A stretch of 64,000 nt of DNA, taken from contig JAFCIZ010000004.1 in assembly GCA_017871115.1 (NCBI GenBank), forward strand, positions 472,501 to 536,500. Reading direction: 5' to 3'. The position numbers and the translations under genes were made by a program. A model generated the notes under the pieces. It saw only the letters and a list, made by a program, of their open reading frames with translations, had not been told where the DNA came from and searched no databases. The stretch comes from Cunninghamella blakesleeana. Taxonomy: Eukaryota > Mucoromycota > Mucoromycetes > Mucorales > Cunninghamellaceae. This document shows positions 37,776-49,042 of the stretch, in pieces (positions within the stretch are counted from its first letter, which is position 1; each line of letters begins with the position of its first letter).

Positions 37776-38490
37776 GATATTTATTTACGTCCTTAAACTG
37801 ACAAGATTAATGAATATATATATCATATTGTTTTATGAATCAGTTAATAAAATAGATAAAATGAAAAACGTTATGATGTATATTAAAATTCTTCTATGCC
37901 ACTGGAGTAGAATCCTATTCACTAGGATAGTCGTGATGTTTTTTTTTTTTAAATAAAAGGAAAAGATAACAATAATTGAACTACGTATTTTTTGCCGTTA
38001 AGAGTAAAATAAAATAAATTAAAATAAAAGAATGATCAACTTAAGGAAATAATTGTAGATCGAGAAGATGCTCAGATATATATGTATATATATATCCATT
38101 ATAAATAATGTAATATAATATATATATGTCATTCATATCAATTTTGTGAAATGAGGCATTTTTTTTATTCATCCATTAATCCAGACAATATAATCTATCT
38201 AAAGTATCATAAGGTTGTTTTCTTTTTCTTTTTTCTTTTTTTCTTTTTTAATCTCAGTTACAAGTATTTGGAATAGATAATATTTCTGTATGACAAAAGA
38301 AAAAAAAGAAGCAAAATATAAAAATAGTTTTTTTATTGTCACATGAACTTTTATATATAGTGGCGCATCTTAATGATTACCTTAAATCTTTATATTATTT
38401 TTTTAATATTCTTATTCTTTATAATTAAATGAGGCATTTTTTATTATTTTTATTATACATAAAAATGGTTAATCAAAATAAAATAACAAA

Positions 38491-40132
38491 TTAAATTTTG
38501 GAATTGGTGACGGGATAAACCTTAGATAACCATGATTTCAAAATAGCATTGCATTTTTCTGGTTGTTCCCATAAAATCCAATGGCCTGAATTCTCTACAA
38601 ATTGTTTTTCTAAATTAGGGATATAATTTTCCATCCCTTCACTCATAGATGGTGGTAAAGCAGCATCGTCAGAAGCTAATAAATACAAATAAGTAAAAAT
38701 AAGTAAAATGTAAACTAATTACCATAATTATAAATATATATATATATCGACTTACCAATAACCATAAGTGCAGGATGATCAATGGTGGGTTTTAATTCTA
38801 AATATTATAAAATAATAAATGGTAAAAATGTTAATAAAAATAATACACAAGTAAAAAGGTGATGATGAGTTTATGATGTTATACTATCTTCCAACTTTTT
38901 TTATTATTATTTTACCTTTGCATTGTTCAAAGTTATTTTTTGTTTGTTTATACCAATTCAAAGGACCACGGAAACCATTTTTAGAATAGATATCTGTATA
39001 ATATTGTAAAACCTTTTCAGAGATAGCATCACTTTTAGAGATTACAGGACGGCCTGCAACGAGAGTATTTAATTCTTTATCAATCAAGGAAGCTTTCATA
39101 TCACCAATAGGACGGAAGATACGAGCAAAGAAATCATAGGTATGTTCATTTAATTCCTTTTCAGCTTCAGGTGTATTTAAATAAAGCTGATACTTGAAAT
39201 TAGGTAAGGCTTTTACAATGGTTTCCAAAGGAATATATTGTTGATTAGGTGGTGAATAAGGTGTACAGAAACTTGCTACGGCAGAGATTCTTTCAGGATA
39301 GAATTGAGTTAATCTCCATACAACAATACCTGTTTATATATTACATTTTATTTTTTTAAAAAAAGAAAGAAATCAGGATTAATACGCGGGTAATTATATA
39401 AAATAAATCATGATTCATATTTCTTATACTTATTCATTATTACCTCCCCAATCATGACCTAAAACAGCTACTGTAGGAAGTTGTAAATAATCCAAGAAAT
39501 TGACAATGTCTTTGGAGACAACACCGAAACCATATTCACTTTCAGATGCAGGGGAATACTAAATAAAATAAACACACATACACACATACACACACACATA
39601 GATATAAATAAATAGGTATATATATATATATATTTACAAATATTCCCTCTGTTTTTATAACCCGCTATTTTTTATTATGATTATGATTATTATTATTATT
39701 CTGTTACTTACAGTGTTACCAAAACCGCGTAAATTAAGAGCAATTACTCGATAACCCAATTCAACAAGGAAAGGAATTTGTTCGCGCCAACCTGTTTTTT
39801 TTTAAAAAAAAAAAAAATATTATTTTAATATATAGATGTATATATAAAATAAAAGTATATACAAAAAGTATTATTATTACCTAACCAGCTATTTTTAATA
39901 ATTCAAATATATATATATAAATAAGAGAAAGAAAGAAGAGAGAATATGACAGTTAATATATGCTTTTTCCTATTATCTATATATGTATTATTACTTACAG
40001 ATCCGGCCAACCATGAATTAATAAAAGAGGTTTTTTACTTGAACTATTTTCATCAACATATTCATATTGAATACCATTCACAGTAGCTAATTGAACATTA
40101 AAAGTGGAAGGATCGTTTTTGTTTAATACCAT
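38491..40132 (-). CDS. Soluble epoxide hydrolase (alpha/beta hydrolase)
   Basis: Seven exons (40132-39999, 39888-39881, 39791-39712, 39558-39444, 39329-38916, 38797-38756, 38675-38491) give about 325 residues. The oxyanion motif HGWPDLW is at 40-46 and the nucleophile Asp110 lies in LGHDWGG. The cap region follows (NTPEAEKELNEHTYDFFARI). The acid is in ASDDAALPP at about 265-273 and the catalytic His296 is in NSGHWILWEQPE. DLWLGWREQIPFLVELGYRV is strongly epoxide-hydrolase-like, so opening of epoxides to diols is expected in the cytosol. Exon 2 is only 8 nt (CTGGTTAG) and encodes the W-L of DLWLGW; without it the frame fails, and with it the sequence matches the family. No signal peptide is seen. 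A haloalkane dehalogenase is less likely given the motif pattern. Confidence 0.93.
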
Positions 40133-40402
40133 TTTATTTATCAACTTTAAAAAATAATAATAATAAAAAGAATGAAAAAAAAGAGGAAAAAGGTGGGAAA
40201 AAATAGTATTAAGTAGAATTTAAAAAAAATTTAATCCACGCTATTTTTTCTTTTGTCAGCATAATTTCATCTTTTTAACACCAACTATTTAATATTTTTT
40301 TTATAATCCAAAAAAGTATATATTCGTAATAATGAAAAACACGAATATTAGCATAGCAAAGGGATAGTTCATATAAAAGTAATTTTTTTACTAATAATAA
40401 TG

Positions 40403-40438
<36 letters not shown>

Positions 40439-41996
40439 TATATCTATATATATCTATATATTAAATATATAAATTATAAAGATTTTGCTAGTTTATACTG
40501 TTCTTATACAAGTTATGGTATATGGTATTATCAATAGCCGATCTCGGTAGTTAATAATTACCGAATTTTCAATTATAATATATAAGCATAATGAATATAA
40601 ATTATATACATACCCATTATATTACAAATGTATTAGATCTATCTAAATATGTAAATTTTACTTTACTTTTTTTAGACTTGTAAATTATAGAGTAAGTGAT
40701 TCACTGGATTAAACATTTATCAAATACATTTCTCTAAAAAAGTGCTTAATCGAATTTTTATTTGAATAAAAAACTAAATAATTATAGTTTCATCAGGTTG
40801 CTAATGGCATTTACTTTTATTTTTTCGAATTAATCATATTACATATATATATATACATATATATAATTATTATTAAATGAATTTGACAACAAGGTTTGCA
40901 TACCAACTTTTTCTTAATAATAATTTATCAATAACCTTTTTTTTAAAAAATAAACAAATAAATAAACAATAAATGAGTAAATAATAAATATTCTTCCAGA
41001 TAACAGAAATAAGTATGGTTATTTATTTATTTTTATTATTAAAACCATATGAATCTCTTTTTTTTGTGCTCCGATATACATTACATTTGCATGAATTACT
41101 ACATATGATATGATACTCACTATAGAGTTCATCAGTGGTAATCTAGGCCGTCTGTTTTTTTATATTTTTTTTTTTTTTACTGTATGGATAGTACTAAGCA
41201 TTTGAGTATAAGAGATATAATAGTAAAGTATATGTTTGAATTTTTTTTAAAAATAAATTAACTTAAACTTAATAAAACAAAATAATATAATCCATCTACA
41301 TATTTATTTAATATTTATTACTAAGCTTTTTAAGTAACGTTTTTGAATTTAAATGAAAAAATAAATAGATATGAACTATGTTATTGCAGCCGTAGTTGTT
41401 GTTTTTGGTGTATACTTTGATTTTTTTCACCTAAATATACCAGTATGTAAGCATTCTAGTATAACGTAGTAATGAAATAAACTTGTATGATAATTTACCA
41501 TAAAAAAAATCAAAATCTCATAAATCATAACAAACAAGTATAGAAGATAAGGAAAAACAATAAAAAAAAATATAAAAGAAATGTTGTTTATTATATATAT
41601 ATAAATAATCAATTTTCAAATATCCAGCCATATATAACATAATCAACAAGACGTTTGCTTTTTTAGAAAAAAAAACCCCCCTTTATCAGTTTGTATTTTA
41701 TATTTCTTTTTTCATTAACTATTAAAGTAAAGTTAGGTCTTTTTGATGCTAGTTTTTCTAAGAAAATAGTAAAAAAATAATAAAAAACCAAGTTTATTTA
41801 GTCAGTTGCTTACCCATTTACCAATAATGATATAGTAAACTATATAATAATTACATTGAAATTTAAATAAAAAAGCTGATTCAATCAATGGTAGTGTTTA
41901 TATATTAATATATGAATTTTTAAAAGATGTGATAAAAAATAAGTATACATTGATAACATGCAAAAAAAAAATAGATAAAAATAAAATTATTTTAGT
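40133..41996. other. 1.9-kb intergenic gap
   Basis: Upstream of the epoxide hydrolase and downstream of the HAX1-like gene. It holds (AAT)n at about 40397-40438, TATC repeats, and a less repetitive AT-rich block at about 40490-41150. I found no usable frame on either strand and no RNA gene. Confidence 0.5.
40397..40438 (+). repeat. (AAT)n microsatellite
   Basis: About 13 AAT units with one GAT interruption, located upstream of the epoxide hydrolase gene. Confidence 0.8.
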
Positions 41997-42932
41997 TTAG
42001 CCCCAAATAGATTTAAAAAATCGAGATATAGGATTAGTTGCAGCAGTAGTAAGATCATTATTAGGTGAAGGATAAGATGATGATGATGATGATGATGCTA
42101 ATAGACCAGGTGAATTTATAAAGCTGTTATGATTACTGTTTCTTCCTTCTCCTCCTCCAATAAGTTTTGTTTCTTCAATACTTCCGTCAGGATATTTTAT
42201 ACGAGTTACTGTTTCGGTGATTCCATTTTTTTTTGTTGTTGTAGTAGTTTCTTCTGTTCCATCCGGATGTATCTGTCGGTGTGAGCTCATTGATGATGAT
42301 GAAAAAGTCCATCCATTATTCTACATGTTCATTTTTTTTTTTTTTTTGGAAAATAAAAGATGATGATGTCAATTATTTATACATTTTCTTAATTCTGACA
42401 AATCTTTATTATAATAATATATATATATATATATATAAATACGTACCTGAGTATCATTAAAAGTCGTAGAGTCATTATTAGGCTGGTTAGATGTGCCGAA
42501 TAATAAAGAAAATAAATCATGGTGAATATTATTATTTGTTTCTAATTGATGATCCCGATTAAAAATAGATATAACATTATGTAATTGATGGTTATTTGAT
42601 AGAGGGTTGTCGTTTATTTGTTCTCTTTGCTGATGATTACTATTATCAATAGGTACCATAGTTTGCTTTTCATTATTCTCTTCATCATTATGTTCAGATA
42701 TTTTTTGTCTTCTTTTTTGTGCAATACGTTTAAAATCGCTTCCATCTAAATCAGTAATGGTTGAATGGTTTGAATTAGATTGTTGTTGTGTTGGATCTAT
42801 TATTTCAACAAAGGAAGGCTCTTGTAATGATTTAAATAACATAGTCATAGTGCCGTTAAACATGTGATTAAACATGCCTTCTAAAATATCAAGTTCTGAA
42901 TGTGGGTGATTATCATTTGGTGGTGGATTCAT
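41997..42932 (-). CDS. HAX1-like low-complexity protein
   Basis: Two exons (42932-42447, 42320-41997) give about 269 residues. The N-terminus has ELDILEGMFNHMFNGTMTM, an amphipathic helix-like stretch. The middle is Asn/Gln/His-rich with FKRIAQKRRQKISEH. The C-terminal part SSHRQIHPDGTEETTTTTKK and GITETVTRIKYPDGSIEET resembles the C-terminal repeat of HAX1 (KPDGIVEERRT and TETTVTR). The protein ends ISRFFKSIWG. HAX1 relatives act in mitochondrial quality control and cell survival, but fungal function is not established. The similarity rests on a short motif, so the name is tentative. Real gene status is supported by a clean intron, varied codons and conserved ends. Confidence 0.65.
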
Positions 42933-43443
42933 TTTTTATTTTAGTACAAAGCTGGAAAGAAAATGAAAGAAAAAGATAGAAAAAAAAAAAAACCAGGGTA
43001 AATTTTTATACCCAAAAAAAAAGTTAAGTTTGAAATTTAAACCCCGCGCATAATTTTTTTCTTTTTATTATTATTGCTGTTTTGATTATATATATTTATA
43101 TATATACATGAAGAATAAATCAATGAAGTCAATTCATAGATAGTATTTATTATTAATACTCATTAATATCATAAATGCAAATATAGTAGGTGTAGTAGGT
43201 ACATACACATTTTTATTGAATATAAAATAATAAATTGTGACATGGATAAGAGTAAAATGGAAAACAATATAAAAAGGAGATAGCATTAAACATTGTAATA
43301 TAATATGAAGAATGATAAAACAAAAATACAACGTAAAAAAGAAATGAATAATAAAAAAATATATAATTTGATGTATGAGTTTAAAATATAATAAATAATA
43401 ATATAACAATAGTAGAATAATATATTAAGAGTATCTTATATAT
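42933..43443. other. Intergenic between HAX1-like gene and NAP1
   Basis: Contains an A-rich tract near 42980-43025 and A/T-rich DNA. A minus-strand frame at 43134-43409 is Phe/Ile/Leu/Tyr-rich low complexity and likely spurious. No gene is supported. Confidence 0.5.
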
Positions 43444-45466
43444 TTAAGATTGTTTGCATTCAGGTGCATTTTCATTCTTGTTAGGTTGCTATATAAATAA
43501 ATAAATAAAAAAAAAGGATATTATTAAATTGAAGATCATGCAATGATAATAATAGTACCAAAACTACAGATAAGCGCCTTTTTATTCACTCTCCCTTACT
43601 CTCATTCTTTTTTCTTTTATGAAAACTTACAGTATCATCATCATCATCATCGTCATCATCATCATCATCTTCTTCATCGAAATCATCTTCATCGTCTTCT
43701 TCACTGAAGTATTCGCCATCAAAATCATCGGCACCATCGAAACCATCATATTCAAGAGCCTTTCCAGTGAAATAATCAACAGCATGAGGAATGATCTTAT
43801 CTTTAAATTCTTCACCTATTTAATCAAAGCATAATAAATAACAAATTAAAATCATGTTTAAAAAACTATATATGTATTATTTCATTCTTTCTAATATAGT
43901 TATTTTTCTTACCAGCTTCGTAATCAGCTTCTAATTTAGCATCTAAACCTTCAGCTTCTTCTTCGTCTAATTCTTCATCTTCATCAGGGAAAGCAGGGGG
44001 GCTAAAGAAGTTGAAGAAAGATTCAGCAGGAACAGTACGTTTAACTACACGTGTCTTGTTAGTACCCTTATGACGTTGTTTTCTAGATTCTACGGTAACA
44101 GTTAAATCCTTGCCTTGTTTCCAATCAATAGTACAACCTTCAGCATGATCATATACAAAGTCACCAGCATAAGCATGATCTTGGTAATAATAAGTCTTGG
44201 TTAAAGATTTGTTGGTGAAGTAATCGTTTTCATTGAAGATGAATTCCAATTTGAAGCCGGGTTGATCTAAATAAGATAATTGAATATCTACCAAATGTTT
44301 AAGAACTTCTTCATCTTTATCGGTAATGATTTCAGAGAGGTGAGGGTGATTCTTTAATAAGGTAAGCCAGAATTCAGGAATACCCTTGATATCTTTATCA
44401 TCTTCTTTATCTTCATCTTCTTCCTTCTTAGCTTTCTTTTCATCCATCTTTTCATCACCATCTTCTTCATCATCTTCTTCATCTACCTTTTCACCAAGAG
44501 CAACTTCTTCTTCTGTGGGTTCATATTGACCACTGATGATATCAGCACGTTTAGCATATAAAGGCTTATAAAGTTCTAAATATTTCTTTTCTAAAGCTAA
44601 GACTTCTTCTTGGAATTGGATTTCAAGTTCAGAGTGCTTGGATTGGAAGTATTTCAAACCATTAATACGCTTTTGAACAGAAGGAGGAAGGGATTCAATA
44701 TAACCAGAGGGTCTACCTACTAAAGTACCTAATTTTCCTTGGAGCATACTGATAAGAGCAGGGTTACTGGTGAAAGCACCACTGAGAGCAGATGTATCAG
44801 CATCAACACCTATATATATATATATAGGTATAAAGAAAATAAATAATAAAATAACAAAATAATCATATGAGTATTTATATGTAACCTATTTTTTTTTAAG
44901 AGTATATTTCCCGTTTCTCTTTTATTTATTTATTTTCGTTTCATTTTTATATATATATATATATATATACATATTAATATTATTTCTTTTTATTATTACT
45001 ATTATTATCATTATTATTGTTATTATTATCATTATTATTATATATAAAAGAAAAACATGACTTACCAGGAGTATTTACAGTTTCAATATCTTCAGAGATG
45101 GTGTTGACAGTAGGACGGTAGTCAGAAGTAATAGGAGCAGGGTTGCTAGGTGTATTTTGGGGTGTAGGAGCTGAAAAAGATTCCAACTTTTTGTTTTTGA
45201 TTTCAACACCTAAATTAATAAAGAAGAATTACATAAAATAAAAATAATAATATAATATTATTTCATATTAGTCATGGTTGTTTTTGTTATGATATGTTTC
45301 TTTTTATCAATTTATTTTTCTATTTTGATTCGTCATCTTTATTCTTTTTTATTCAAATAAATCTAATATTTATTTATATTTTTCATTTATAATGACCATA
45401 TATACATTTATACACTTCTTGTTTTCTTTTATTCTTTTATTTGTATATACCTGAAGATTGATCCAT
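43444..45466 (-). CDS. NAP1: Nucleosome assembly protein 1 (NAP1)
   Basis: Five exons (45466-45451, 45209-45066, 44809-43913, 43815-43631, 43488-43444) give about 428 residues. The first exon is 16 nt (MDQSS). The NAP fold covers about 85-330: the long dimerisation helix SVQKRINGLKYFQSKHSELE, the KKYLELYKPLYAKRADIISG block, IPEFWLTLLKNHPHLSEIIT, GFKLEFIFNENDYFTN, and SFFNFFSPPAFPDED. Two strongly acidic segments are present, one inserted at about 145-180 and one at about 385-413 (Asp-rich). The protein is a histone H2A-H2B chaperone moving between cytosol and nucleus, and in fungi also binds cyclin and septin kinases. It ends in ECKQS, a CaaX-like motif with Cys425. A basic KQRHKGTNKTRVVKR segment matches the NLS-like part of the family. 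Confidence 0.97.
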
Positions 45467-47354
45467 TGTATTCTCTGATTTAAAAAGTAAAGAAAAGCAA
45501 TAAAAAAAGAGGAAAAAAAAGAGAGAAAATTGAGGAAAAGTAAATAAATATGAAAAAAAAAAAACTTTGCGGTTATTAAAAAAATTTTTTCTTTAAAAAA
45601 AATTCACCATTTCAAATACCGGTTTTCAGTTTTTTGTCTTAATCGTTTCAAATCAAAAAAGACTATTGTATTGTTCTTTTATTAAAACATACCCCACTTT
45701 AAATAAAAAATGTAAACAATAAATAAATAACAATTAATCGATTTTTTTTAACAATGAGACTTGTTAGCAAAGAAAAAAAAGGAGTTACAATGAAAGAGTT
45801 TCTAAGCATCCAATTATTTTTATTATTTTTTGAAGGCGGAGATGGGAAGCTTTTATATAACAAAGCATTTTTGAAAAAATAAGTAAAAAGTAACTTAAAA
45901 TTTTTTTTTGTAAACGTTTAATACAAGCTTACAAGCATATGTTAAATAATAACCAAGTTTATTAATCCTATGGTATACATAACAGATACTTTTAAATAAC
46001 TATTTACTTTAACAGGTTATTTAATTATTAAGTATGTAATTTAAAAAGAAATGGAAAAATCGGATATGTTTAATTGCAACAACCATAAAAAAAAGCAAAG
46101 GTTATAATATTTATTTATTATTTATTAAAATGAACAAAAAAGTCTTCGATAATTGCAGCCAATATTACATTATCATTGTACTTATATCCTATTAAAAGAA
46201 GGAGGCTTGGGGTTCATATGACCTGTCTTTTTATTAAAATGTATATAACAATACAACTAATTACATCTATCTATTATGGCTACTTATCAACTAATTTGAC
46301 CTATTTGTTTATTTACAAAAAATACAATTGATCATCGGTATATAAATATTATATCATTTATCAAAGTAATCTATCATCTTAAAAAAATTATCAAGTATTG
46401 AAAAAATAAATAAATTAAACTTCACGTAAAGGGTTAAATCCATTTCCAAAATAAGTAGGAGGTTTTTAATTTCAGCGATTTTTTATTGTTTTATCAGTTT
46501 AAGATTTTCAAAGTATTTTTTATCGTGATTGTAACATTATATTGTAGTATCGAAATACCCTACTTTGAAAATTGAAAACAGTAATGATATAGACGTATAG
46601 AATTTATTCAAGGTAACTAACACAAAAATTGAAATTTTCGAAACAGTTTTCGAGAAATTAAATTAAATTACCAGCCAACAAAGGATCGTATGTGACAAGT
46701 TTTCCAAGGCTTTTTACTTTATTTTGACAGTTCTACTATGACTGTCGCCTGGTTTTCACTCTATAATATTCAAACTCTTTATATAATAAATAATCTGAGA
46801 AATAGACCCAATAAAAAGGAATTATTCTATGTACTTCAAAGAAAATTTAAACAATACTAAAATGAGTTAAATAGTAATCAACAATATAAAGTCATAGACG
46901 GATATATGTAATTAAAAATAGGAAGGAATAAAAATAATTATATTTCCATAAAATTGTATAACATTCTTGAACCAATTGTTAAAGTATTATCAAAAATATC
47001 TAATATAGTGAATTAGAGATAGAAAGTATAGGATGATAGATAAAAAAAATGCAAGTATGATCATCAGCCATGGAATGATTAAAAGACGAAAATAATGAAA
47101 CTATGGAAAACCAATAAATAACTAAAAATAGTTACTAATAGTTTGTCAAAGGGTCAAAGGGTCAGCCTTTTAAAAAGAGATGTTATATTCAATGATAGCC
47201 TTCATATTGATTCTGAACAATAATAACAGAAGGGAAGATGCAATAATAGCCCAGAAAGTTTAACAAAGTAAATAAACACTTTTTAAGCCTAGTATATCTG
47301 ATATTTTTTTTATTACATTTATACATGCATTTTATTATATTATTTATATAAAGC

Positions 47355-48480
47355 ACTCTTCTAGATTACGTATTTAAAAATTCTGATGATAATGTTAATA
47401 ATGTTAGCGTAGGATCAATAAAAAAAGCAAAATTGCATTCAAAAACAACACTCTAAAAAATTTAGCCGATGGAATGTCAAATATATCAGATTATCTGGGA
47501 TTATGAATATAATATTGCCAATAAATATAAGTTGTAAACTTTTGGTGAATTAAATAAAATTAATTACAAATATAAACATAAAATATAATAAAATAAAGTA
47601 TTGGTTTATTAGCAACTTCTAGGCTCAATCATATTGAATATGAATTACTACTATTGAATTAAAACATAAAGGCATAAGTAAAGTGACAATGAAAATACAA
47701 CAACAAGAACATATTAAAAATAATAATAACTCTTTCTCATAATATTTCAAGTACCATGGTCGTTGATGTAGATATTAAAAGTTAGCTTTTTCTGTTATTA
47801 TTATGATGTAATAATAACCATTTTTTCTTTCTTTCTTTCTTTTTAAAAAAAATATATTTAGAACTTAACAAGATTACAAGATTAATTAATGTAGATCAAA
47901 TAACAACAACAAATCAGTTATATGAATTATTAAAAATAACAAATAAAACGAACAATAAAAACAACATTTTTAATATTACAGGATATTTTTGCTATTGTGA
48001 AAATTATTGATGGACTACTTTTTACACTTGGACAAAATCTGCATTAATGAATTTATGGAATTAAAAATTCTCTTTTCTATATTTTTAATTTTAAAGTATT
48101 AATAATGTAGTAATAATGAAAATATTGGTAACTAATTAACTATTCCATTTGTTAATACTATTATATTATTTCGAAATCATAGAACCATATTTTAACCTTT
48201 CAAACAATATTAATATTGATGTAGGAAAAAAAGGAATCAATATCAAAGTATACTGGGGAATCAACACCATCTGATTAAAAAAAACTGAGTATCTAGCATA
48301 ATGGCAGAACATACCTTGTATAAAATAAAACGTCCAGCACCTTGGTCAAAAATTAACATTATGAATACAATAAAAAATCATCACGCACCTTCTCACTCGA
48401 CCAATATTTTTATTTTTATTATTTTAGCTTTATTCTACCAATATTTTTTTTTTTTTTTTTTTTTTTTTTGAATATATGAA
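47355..48480 (+). pseudogene. Possible decayed coding sequence, unknown family
   Basis: Short protein-like pieces occur on the plus strand. At about 47365-47455 one frame reads DYVFKNSDDNVNNVSVGSIK. A +1 shift then gives LKNLADGMSNISDYLGL up to about 47504. After an acceptor-like TTTAG at 47861 a frame reads LNKITRLINVDQITTTNQLY. After ATTACAG at about 47982 a frame reads DIFAIVKIIDGLLFTLGQNL. At 48301 a 56-codon frame starts MAEHTLYKIKRPAPWSK and runs into poly-T. The pieces cannot be joined into one open protein by eye. Either a decayed gene or relic mobile DNA is possible, and chance cannot be excluded. Confidence 0.25.
48445..48469 (+). repeat. Poly-T run of 25 bases
   Basis: An uninterrupted T run ends the 48301 reading frame. 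It may be prone to length errors in assembly. Confidence 0.8.
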
Positions 48481-49042
48481 TAAAATTACTTTATTATTAT
48501 TAGATATTTTATTTTTTATTATATGTTTTATTATTGCTATCATTATTTTTATTATTTATTACCTTTACCAAAGCTATAAAACTATGTACTACGATAAATA
48601 GTGTATAAAGTAAATATTTTTATTTTATTTACTGCGTATAAATATAAGTATCTTTTCTTGAGGATATTGGTCTTTTTCCACCATTTACATTTATTAGCTA
48701 TATTATTATGATAATAAACAAAATAAAGGTTCAAATAAAAAGAATAATTTCATGCTATATTATATTTTCACTTTAACGTTGGACAGAAATTCTAGGTTTA
48801 ATTTTAAAACCCAGATTCATTTTTTTTTTTTTAAAAATACTCATTTTTTTTGGCTCTCTTTTTTTTCTTTTTACTTTTTTTGTCACTTAAAAAAAATTAT
48901 AATTTATAAAGAATATAACTATTTTTTTTTATATTTATAAAAAGAAAGAAAGAAAGAAAGAAAAAAAAACACAATTTTATTTTTTTCTTTCCTTCCTTTT
49001 CCTTCTTTTTTTCTCTCTCTTTTTTATTATATATAATATACC

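Larger units (their letters stand above)
36394..38490. other. 2.1-kb gap with a possible small spliced gene
   Basis: AT-rich DNA with (TA)n at about 36587-36610 and a long (ATT)n at 36655-36713. One stretch (37317-37775) looks coding in part and is listed separately. The remainder shows no usable frame, promoter or RNA gene. Confidence 0.5.
45467..49042. other. 3.6-kb gene-poor region with coding-like fragments
   Basis: The largest gap of the window, between divergent NAP1 and RalGAP genes. From about 46600 to 48480 the DNA has fewer homopolymers than other gaps and contains short protein-like stretches broken by stops and frame changes, described under findings. A 25-base poly-T run sits at about 48445-48469. 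Tetranucleotide GAAA and pyrimidine runs precede the RalGAP start. No intact gene or RNA gene is supported. Confidence 0.5.
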
